NCBI GenBank assembly: GCA_015063445.1
Contig: SVUD01000029.1
Location: 1 to 24,243 of the forward strand
Direction of reading: 5' to 3'
DNA from: Oscillospiraceae bacterium
GTDB taxonomy: Bacteria; Bacillota_A; Clostridia; Oscillospirales; CAG-272
Length of the DNA: 24,243 bases
Below, in pieces: positions 14,999 through 20,668 of this stretch. Numbering within the stretch: the first letter of the stretch is position 1; the number at the start of each line of letters is the position of its first letter. Made by a program: the position numbers and the translations under genes. The notes beneath the pieces were generated by a model. The model saw only the letters and a program-made list of their open reading frames with translations. It was not told the DNA's origin and searched no databases.

Positions 14999-16651
14999 AT
15001 GGCTAATTTAAAGAAATCCAACAAATTCAACGGGGTTGAAGGCCCTCTTCTTACAATAGTAATGGACGGTGTCGGAATAGCTCCCGATAACGGCGCAAAT
15101 GCCGTAGCTAAGGCGCATACTCCCACGCTCGACTATCTTATGGCAAATTATCCTATGCTTAAGATCAAGGCTCACGGAACGGCAGTAGGTCTTCCTTCCG
15201 ATGACGATATGGGTAACTCCGAGGTAGGACACAATGCGCTCGGCTCAGGTCAGGTGTTCGCTCAGGGCGCAAAACTCGTTTCTCAGTCTATAGAAACGGG
15301 AAAGCTCTTTGAGTCTGAGACTTGGAAGCTTCTTATCTCAGGCGTTAAGGACAACAGCTCCACCCTTCATTTTATGGGACTTTTCTCCGATGGAAACGTT
15401 CACTCTCATATAGATCATCTCAAGGCGCTAATCAACCGCGCCGCTGAAGAGGGCGTAGGAAGGGTAAGAATTCACATTCTTCTTGACGGTAGAGACGTTG
15501 GAGAGACGAGTGCTCTCGACTACGTTCTTCCTTTCGAGGAATATCTCGCTGCTCTTCGTGCAAGCGGTCTTGATATCGCAATTGCTTCCGGTGGCGGACG
15601 TATGCAGGTAACTATGGACAGATACGAAGCAAACTGGGGCATGGTTGAGCTTGGTTGGAAAACTCACGTTCTCGGTGAGGGCAGAGAATTTGCTTCCGCA
15701 GAGGAGGCTATCAATACCTACAGATCGGAGCTTAAGGTTATCGACCAGGATCTCCCCCCATTCGTTATTGCTAAGGACGGAAAGCCTGTAGGAACTATCA
15801 ATGACGGAGACAGCGTTATATTCTACAACTTCAGAGGCGACCGTTCCATCGAGATATCCAAGGCGTTTGAAAGCGGTGCTGATTTCGATAAGTTTGACAG
15901 AAAGAGAGTGCCTGCTGTTCTTTACGCGGGCATGCTTGAGTATGACGGTGATCTTCATATTCCCTCAAGATATCTTGTAAATCCCCCTGAAATTACTAAC
16001 ACAATGACAGAATATCTCGTTGGCGCGGGTGTTAACGAGCTTGCAATTTCCGAGACGCAGAAATACGGTCATGTTACTTATTTCTGGAACGGAAATAAAT
16101 CCGGTAAGTTCTCTGAAGAGCTTGAAACCTATATAGAGATTCCTTCTGACGTAGTCCCCTTTGAGCAGCGTCCCTGGATGAAGTGCGCAGAAATAACCGA
16201 TAAGCTTATAGAGTGCCTTAAATCAGGTGAGTATAAGTACCTTAGAGTTAATTTCCCCAACGGAGATATGGTAGGTCATACAGGCTCATTCCTTGCTACA
16301 GAATGTTCTATGGAGGCACTTGATCTCCAGCTTGCAAGACTTCTTAAGGTGGTCGACGAGCTTCACGGCGCGGCTATTATCACCGCTGACCACGGAAATG
16401 CTGATGAAATGTACGAGATAGATAAGAAGACTAAAGGTCCTAAGGTAGAAAAGGACGGAAGCTTCAAGGCAAAAACGAGCCATACGCTCAATCCCGTTCC
16501 TTGCATCATCTACGATAATTTCACTGCTGATAAGTATAGCGTTAAGCTTGGAAGAGAGGACTTCGGACTTTCCAACGTAGCCGCAACAACAGTAAATCTT
16601 CTCGGATATGAAGCTCCTGAAATCTGGGATGAGTCGATGGTAGAGCTTTAA
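14999..16651 (+). CDS. gpmI: 2,3-bisphosphoglycerate-independent phosphoglycerate mutase
   Basis: This 550-aa glycolytic enzyme interconverts 3- and 2-phosphoglycerate with two Mn ions and a phosphoserine intermediate. Metal and nucleophile motifs are VMDGVG (Asp23), MGNSEVGHNALG with Ser74 as nucleophile, the VHSHIDHL segment, GRDVGET, the GGGRMQVTMDRYEANW substrate-loop region, and TADHGNADEM. Length is about 40 residues above common bacterial enzymes. The text KAHGTAVGLPSDDDMGNSEVGHNALG resembles plant and trypanosomatid enzymes rather than E. coli or Bacillus GpmI. AAGGAAAGG lies 9-17 nt before the ATG. It probably shares a transcript with the upstream topoisomerase gene and is followed by a hairpin terminator. 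Confidence 0.95.
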   Translation: MANLKKSNKFNGVEGPLLTIVMDGVGIAPDNGANAVAKAHTPTLDYLMANYPMLKIKAHGTAVGLPSDDDMGNSEVGHNALGSGQVFAQGAKLVSQSIETGKLFESETWKLLISGVKDNSSTLHFMGLFSDGNVHSHIDHLKALINRAAEEGVGRVRIHILLDGRDVGETSALDYVLPFEEYLAALRASGLDIAIASGGGRMQVTMDRYEANWGMVELGWKTHVLGEGREFASAEEAINTYRSELKVIDQDLPPFVIAKDGKPVGTINDGDSVIFYNFRGDRSIEISKAFESGADFDKFDRKRVPAVLYAGMLEYDGDLHIPSRYLVNPPEITNTMTEYLVGAGVNELAISETQKYGHVTYFWNGNKSGKFSEELETYIEIPSDVVPFEQRPWMKCAEITDKLIECLKSGEYKYLRVNFPNGDMVGHTGSFLATECSMEALDLQLARLLKVVDELHGAAIITADHGNADEMYEIDKKTKGPKVEKDGSFKAKTSHTLNPVPCIIYDNFTADKYSVKLGREDFGLSNVAATTVNLLGYEAPEIWDESMVEL

Positions 16652-16689
16652 TATAAATATATAACGTGTAAAACGATAAATTGGTCAAG

Positions 16690-16745
16690 GCTGTTTAATG
16701 GAAGCTTCATTTATTTTGACGTATAGCTTTCGTTAAACAGCTTTT
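16690..16745 (+). terminator. Terminator after gpmI
   Basis: GCTGTTTAA (16690-16698) pairs with TTAAACAGC (16733-16741), followed by TTTT. The loop is long (34 nt) but contains a further small palindrome. Confidence 0.65.
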
Positions 16746-16764
16746 GTCAGGTATGGAGTATAAT

Positions 16765-16923
16765 ATGGAGAAAATTTATAAGATTACAAGAATTGAGGGA
16801 GAGTACGCATATCTCGAGGACGAAACGGGTGAAGAATTGTTTATAGCGATGGCTCTGCTTCCTCTCGGTGCGGATATAGGTATGAAGGTTAAATACGAAA
16901 ACATGGAATTTTGTTTTATATAG
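16765..16923 (+). CDS. Small DUF3006-like protein
   Basis: This 52-codon gene has GGAG at 16755-16758, 6 nt before the ATG at 16765; an in-frame ATG at 16753 overlaps that site. The protein starts MEKIYKITRIEGEYAYLEDE and continues with a pattern of two small beta hairpins (TGEELFIAMALLPLGADIG, then a short strand to the end). This RIEGxYAxLE...LLPxGxxxG pattern matches DUF3006, a small beta-barrel family of unknown role common in Firmicutes. It is too small for enzyme motifs and has no signal peptide. It lies between the gpmI terminator and the next gene; no separate promoter is evident. Confidence 0.65.
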   Translation: MEKIYKITRIEGEYAYLEDETGEELFIAMALLPLGADIGMKVKYENMEFCFI

Positions 16924-17157
16924 CTCGCTTTTGTGTAGTTAAATTTCATATATATCATTTGCCAAATTTATGCAATTTTCACGAAAAAACTGCAAAAGCG
17001 ATATAAAATAAAAAAACTTGTATTTTGTTCATACTTTAGACATATATTTCTGTTAGAATAGCAAGGCTTTAATGTAACGCATAATGAAAAATATAATATT
17101 ATGTAGTGGAAGCGCGATTGTGTTTGCGCAGGGCAGAGTAAAAAAACGGAGGACGCC

Positions 17158-17505
17158 ATGAATTTTGAAAATCTTGAGGTAAAGCATAAGGCTTTCGGTA
17201 ACGGAGTCGTAATTTCCAATGAGGGAAAATATATAACTGTTAAATTTGAATCTGTTACGAAGATATTCGTTTACCCGGATATTTTCGAGAAGTTTTTGAC
17301 TCTTGCCGACGGTAGTGTAAGCCAAGAAATTCTCGCTGATCTTGATTCTGTCAAGAAAGCTAAGCAAAAGATTCTTGATAAGAAGCACGAGGAAAACGTC
17401 AGAGCTATGACTAAGGGAATCGTTATCCCGGGTAAAGAGATAAATCTCTTAGAGGGCGAGGACGAGGAAGGCAACCAGAAGAGCGAGCTCGACGATATAA
17501 TTTAA
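17158..17505 (+). CDS. Conserved small protein of unknown function
   Basis: This 115-aa acidic protein has GGAGG 7-11 nt before its ATG. Residues 6-47 form an all-beta module (VKHKAFGNGVVISNEGKYITV, then FVYPDIFEKFL) like the short SH3-like segments found at the start of several clostridial and CarD-like proteins. The rest is a charged helix (residues 53-85) and an acidic tail ending ELDDII. I cannot assign a function. It is followed by a hairpin at 17518-17549. No good promoter is visible directly upstream, although 16924-17157 is AT-rich and non-coding. Confidence 0.75.
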   Translation: MNFENLEVKHKAFGNGVVISNEGKYITVKFESVTKIFVYPDIFEKFLTLADGSVSQEILADLDSVKKAKQKILDKKHEENVRAMTKGIVIPGKEINLLEGEDEEGNQKSELDDII

Positions 17506-17517
17506 TACTCGTAAAAC

Positions 17518-17549
17518 AGGCAGAGACAATCAAAATGTTGTTTCTGCCT
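17518..17549 (+). terminator. Hairpin after the 115-aa gene
   Basis: AGGCAGAGACAA pairs with TTGTTTCTGCCT (12 pairs including one wobble) around an 8-nt loop. The following T-tract is interrupted, so strength is uncertain. Confidence 0.6.
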
Positions 17550-17664
17550 TGAATTTTATGCGAAATTTTCATTTTTATCTCAAAAACATCTTATATCATT
17601 TAAAACAAATGAATGAAATTAAGTATACGTAAAACGCAATCAAGTTCCGTATTTAAAATACGTG

Positions 17665-17693
17665 TTGCAAAAACGAGATAATTATGGTATAAT
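17665..17693 (+). promoter_or_regulatory. Promoter of the kinase-fusion membrane protein gene
   Basis: TTGCAA (17665-17670) and TATAAT (17688-17693) with a 17-nt spacer, 35 nt upstream of the ATG. The same box pair and spacing occur at the hydrogenase promoter. Confidence 0.75.
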
Positions 17694-17727
17694 AATCCAC
17701 AGTTGATTAAATTCCGGAGTGAATGTA

Positions 17728-19176
17728 ATGATTATTTTAGGATATATGACGTCGCTTTTATACGGCGTTTTATGTCTTGCGCTTTCCGTGTTGGCATACA
17801 AGCTCGGTATGCCTAAGCAGTACACGAGGAAAATAGTTCATATCCTCGTAGGATTTGAATGGGTGATACTTTATCACTTCTTTGGCGCAGGACTCCATTT
17901 TCTTGCCGTTTGCTTGATTTTTACGGCTCTACTTGCTTTTTCATACAGAAAAAAGTTATTCACGATGATTTCATCTGATTCCGACAATGCGCCGGGAACG
18001 GTATATTACGGTGTCTCGATGTCAGTTATGGCGATAATTTCGCTTTTCGCTGATAGCTTTGTTTTAGCATTCGGTGTCGCAGTGTTTTGCACGTCCTTCG
18101 GTGACGGTCTTGCGGGAGTATTCGGCTCGCTTATAAAGAAGCATAATCCCAAAATATATAGGAATAAGAGTCTCTTTGGGACGCTTTCGGCGTTTGCTTT
18201 TTCTTTGTTTTCAACGATTACCTTTTCTCGCGTGTATGAGCTTGGTCTCACCTTAGGACAAGCCGTCGCAATTTCCGCATTGGCTGCGGGGATAGAGCTT
18301 ATCAGCGAGTACGGTCTTGATAATATAAGCTTACCGTTATGCACCGCAGTGCTTACGTACCTCTGCATTACCGACTATCCGGTCATGGAATATATAATTC
18401 CCATTGTTGCAACACCTTTTATCGTCGCCTTTGCAGCATCTGCTAAAATTCTCACTAAAAAAGGAATTTTAATGGCTCTTGTCTTAGACATTGCGGTTTC
18501 GGTTTCGCTTGGCAATTTTGGCTTCGTTTTGCTTTTATCCTTCCTCTTGCTCAGCGTTTTGGTGGATAAAATCAAAAATAAAATGAGAAAAAAGGACGAT
18601 GATATAACTCAAAAAAACGGTGCGAGGGATACGTTTCAGGTTATCGCAAACGGAATTATTCCGGCAATTTTCGCCCTGCTTTATGTTATTTTCGAACACT
18701 TTGTTTTTGTAATTGCTTACTGTACTTCTCTTGCGGAATGCTTTGCGGATACAGTTGCTTCGGGCTTCGGAATGCTTTCCAAGAAGGCTTACGATCCATT
18801 CAGAATGAAGCGTGTCAATGTAGGAATATCGGGCGGTATGTCACTTGTTGGAACGCTGAGTTCGCTTGTATTTGCATTTGCATTTTCGACCGTTCCTCTA
18901 ATGTTCGGCATAATTTCATTCAAGTTATGCGTTTTATGTACGCTTTGCGCTTTTATAGGTGCTGTTATCGATAGTATGTTAGGGTCGTTGTTACAAGTAA
19001 AATATCAATGTTCTATATGTAAGATTATAACCGAAAAAGAAACTCACTGCGATAATAAAACTAATTTTGTTTCTGGAATTAAGTGGTTCACTAATGACGT
19101 GGTGAATTTAACATCATGTACAATAGCATCCTTATTAGCGATAATATTGTTTTACACGATATATGTAAAAATATGA
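17728..19176 (+). CDS. Fused VTE5/dolichol-kinase-like and DUF92/VTE6-like membrane protein
   Basis: This 482-aa polytopic membrane protein has two recognisable halves. Residues ~1-220 match CTP-dependent polyprenol/phytol kinases (SEC59, VTE5), with YTRKIVHILVG near the start and FCTSFGDGLAGVFG, then NKSLFGTLSAF. Residues ~225-482 match DUF92/VTE6, with CFADTVASGFGMLSKKAYDP, then VGISGGMSLVGT and FIGAVIDSMLGSLLQ. In plants VTE5 phosphorylates phytol and VTE6 phosphorylates phytyl phosphate, so the fusion would do two sequential steps on one isoprenoid alcohol. ATG 17728 is chosen because CGGAG at 17715-17719 is 8 nt upstream; the GTG at 17719 overlaps this site. The junction near 225 is in frame without a stop. 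Substrate is inferred. Confidence 0.8.
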   Translation: MIILGYMTSLLYGVLCLALSVLAYKLGMPKQYTRKIVHILVGFEWVILYHFFGAGLHFLAVCLIFTALLAFSYRKKLFTMISSDSDNAPGTVYYGVSMSVMAIISLFADSFVLAFGVAVFCTSFGDGLAGVFGSLIKKHNPKIYRNKSLFGTLSAFAFSLFSTITFSRVYELGLTLGQAVAISALAAGIELISEYGLDNISLPLCTAVLTYLCITDYPVMEYIIPIVATPFIVAFAASAKILTKKGILMALVLDIAVSVSLGNFGFVLLLSFLLLSVLVDKIKNKMRKKDDDITQKNGARDTFQVIANGIIPAIFALLYVIFEHFVFVIAYCTSLAECFADTVASGFGMLSKKAYDPFRMKRVNVGISGGMSLVGTLSSLVFAFAFSTVPLMFGIISFKLCVLCTLCAFIGAVIDSMLGSLLQVKYQCSICKIITEKETHCDNKTNFVSGIKWFTNDVVNLTSCTIASLLAIILFYTIYVKI

Positions 19177-19195
19177 AGATTGAGCGGAGAAAAAT

Positions 19196-19729
19196 ATGAA
19201 TTTTACCGAAATTGCAGAAAACAGGCAGTCTTGCCGCAGCTATAATCCGGAACGCGAGGTAGAGGAAGAGAAGCTTATGCGAATTCTTGAAACTGCAAGA
19301 CTTTCGCCATCGGCGTGTAACGGTCAGCCTTATCGCATAACCGTTTGCAAGAAAGAAGTCGCTAAAAAAATAGCAAAAGCTGTCAGCGGAATGGGAATGA
19401 ATAAATTCGCAAAGGACGCTCCCGTTATGCTTGTTATATCAGAGGAGAGATATGTTGCTTCTGCCGCACTCGGCGCAAAAATCAAGAAGAATGATTATCG
19501 CTCCATTGACATTGGCATACTCAGCGCTTACATTACCGCAGAAGCCACAGCACAAGGGCTTGGCTCTTGCATTCTCGGATGGCTTGACGATAAAGAAATA
19601 AGAGCAATATGTTCTCTTGACGGCACTGTTCGTCTGGTAATAACTCTCGGATACTCAAAAGATGATGATGCGCTTCGCAAAAAGAAGAGAAAAGAATTTG
19701 ACGAGCTCGTTGGATTTTGTGGCAATTGA
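19196..19729 (+). CDS. Nitroreductase-family flavoprotein
   Basis: This 177-aa protein belongs to the nitroreductase (FMN-dependent) family. The N-terminal ENRQSCRSYNPE region with the Arg-rich FMN phosphate site, RLSPSACNGQPYRI near residues 36-49, and the later SIDIGILSAYITAEATAQGLGSC and VITLGYSKDD are family hallmarks. It is short for the family, close to clostridial single-domain members. The start has a GGAGA-type ribosome binding site and lies 19 nt after the kinase-fusion stop, so the two are probably co-transcribed. The physiological substrate cannot be read from sequence. Confidence 0.85.
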   Translation: MNFTEIAENRQSCRSYNPEREVEEEKLMRILETARLSPSACNGQPYRITVCKKEVAKKIAKAVSGMGMNKFAKDAPVMLVISEERYVASAALGAKIKKNDYRSIDIGILSAYITAEATAQGLGSCILGWLDDKEIRAICSLDGTVRLVITLGYSKDDDALRKKKRKEFDELVGFCGN

Positions 19730-19747
19730 TTTAACCTAATGCAACTT

Positions 19748-19808
19748 ACCGTTTTCACTTGCTGATTTGTGAAGAAATGCGCAAAAATAGAATTGGCAAA
19801 AAAACGGT
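19748..19808. repeat. Inverted repeat ACCGTTTT / AAAACGGT
   Basis: An 8-bp perfect inverted repeat (19748-19755 and 19801-19808) lies between the nitroreductase stop and the MITE-like element. It may be an outer part of the element or a weak terminator. Confidence 0.35.
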
Positions 19809-19815
19809 GACAAAT

Positions 19816-20227
19816 AAAAAGAACTCAAGACATAAGGGGTGATGTTCTTAGCGGAGAATTTACACTTTCGCAAAAGTGCAAGCATCGCATTTGACAGGTC
19901 AAACGCAAATATGGGCTAAGCCCAAACCCTTATACAAACAGAAAGAGCAAACACGCAAGCGAAAAATCTTGTATGTCTGCTCTTTTTTTCTGTTAGTGAT
20001 GTTTTTGCTAACGCAAAAGTGATGTTATGCTATGCATAATGATGTTGCTCGCAAATGCTCGCAGTGATGTGATGTTTGCCCACTGTGCCAAAGGCACAAC
20101 ATCATTCACGCAGTGAACATCACTGCCAAAGGCAACATCACTTGCCCTGGGGGGCAAACATCGTTTAGCGTGAATACTCCGTTAAGAGTATCACGCTAAG
20201 GGCTTGGGTTCTTTTTGCCTTTTTGAC
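19816..20227. mobile_element. MITE-like element: serial hairpins between GTGATGT boxes
   Basis: The two ends form imperfect terminal inverted repeats of about 45 bp: from 19816 AAAAAGAACTCAAG then GTGATGTTCTTAGCGGAGAA, and from 20216 in reverse AAAAAGAACCCAAG then GTGATACTCTTAACGGAGTA. Between them the DNA is almost only palindromes: CACTTT-CGCA-AAAGTG, TGGGC-TAA-GCCCA, AAAGAGCA with TGCTCTTT at 19942-19985 followed by seven T, TTTTGC/GCAAAA at 20003-20018, TTATGC/GCATAA at 20025-20039, TGTGCC/GGCACA at 20084-20098, TTCAC/GTGAA at 20105-20117, TTGCCC/GGGCAA at 20142-20157 and a 14-bp hairpin at 20165-20199. GTGATGT boxes recur on the left (19996, 20019, 20064) and ACATCAC boxes on the right (20117, 20134). 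There is no ORF; a non-autonomous mobile element or hairpin-array repeat is inferred. Confidence 0.5.
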
Positions 20228-20245
20228 TCTTTTTATGCAAATCTA

Positions 20246-20274
20246 TTTACATTTGTAATGAAATGTGGTAAAAT
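20246..20274 (+). promoter_or_regulatory. Promoter of the rod-like RNA / surface-protein unit
   Basis: TTTACA (20246-20251) and TAAAAT (20269-20274) with a 17-nt spacer. The start, 7 nt downstream, falls on G20281, the first base of the long helix. Confidence 0.65.
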
Positions 20275-20280
20275 ATGTGT

Positions 20281-20486
20281 GCCAAACTATTTGAATATGA
20301 GATTTAAGGTATGTTTTTCCAAGGGATAGTTATACCTTTTTTTCGCATATCCGTATAATTGAATTTGATAAAAATGCAAATTTCATCTATACGGGTGTGT
20401 AAGCATACCTCATATTAGAATAGTTTGGCGACTATCGGAGTTTGCGTTTTTTGTGCGGTTACTTCGGTAGCCGCACTTTTTATTTT
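20281..20486 (+). ncRNA. Candidate structured leader/small RNA, rod-shaped, with UUCG terminator
   Basis: From the predicted start at 20281, GCCAAACTATT (20281-20291) pairs perfectly with AATAGTTTGGC (20419-20429). The helix continues with AATATG/CATATT (20294-20299, 20411-20416), AGGTATG/CATACCT (20307-20313, 20404-20410) and a 13-bp arm with wobbles (20345-20357, 20388-20400). After the rod, GTGCGGTTAC-TTCG-GTAGCCGCAC and a T-run (20453-20486) form a textbook terminator. AAGGTAT (20306-20312) can instead pair locally with ATACCTT (20332-20338), followed by seven T, an alternative early terminator. The RNA ends 24 nt before the next start codon. It could be a regulatory leader or a free sRNA; a small MITE is the main alternative. 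I match it to no known family. Confidence 0.5.
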
Positions 20487-20509
20487 ATACAGGAAAGAAA
20501 GGAGAAAAA

Positions 20510-20668
20510 ATGAGTGGAAAAGAATCTTATACCATTCCCGAATTTGAAATCATTACACTGAAAGTAGCCGATATCATTGCCACAAGCCCAAATGAAAATG
20601 AGTGGAATGACGAAAATGTTCAGGAAGAAGGCTGGTTATGTACTGAAAGGAGAAGAAATGAATATTAA
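20510..20668 (+). CDS. 52-aa peptide upstream of the leucine-rich protein
   Basis: The ATG at 20510 has AAAGGAG 7-13 nt upstream and encodes a 52-residue peptide that begins MSGKESYTIPEFEIITLKV and has DIIATS near residues 21-26, then a polar, Trp-containing tail with one Cys. It has no signal peptide. The pattern YxxPExEII...DIIxTS recalls short clostridial peptides of unknown role that I have seen near surface-protein genes; this is from memory. The stop at 20666-20668 overlaps the start of the secreted-protein gene (20658) by 11 nt, so the two may be translationally coupled. It lies directly after the rod-like RNA and its terminator. A RiPP precursor is possible, but no modifying enzyme is nearby. 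Confidence 0.6.
   Translation: MSGKESYTIPEFEIITLKVADIIATSPNENEWNDENVQEEGWLCTERRRNEY

Noticed and set aside
17025..17100. Promoter for the 115-aa gene (TAGAAT at 17054 and TATAAT near 17091)
   Set aside because: No acceptable -35 box at 16-18 nt was found for either.
19980..20200. CRISPR array
   Set aside because: The repeated GTGATGT box is only 7 bp, its spacing is irregular and the intervening segments are palindromes rather than unique spacers; no cas genes are present.
20577..20657. N-terminal extension of the leucine-rich protein
   Set aside because: The in-frame upstream codons lie inside the 52-aa peptide gene and lack their own ribosome binding site; ATG 20658 has AAGGAG and begins the signal peptide.
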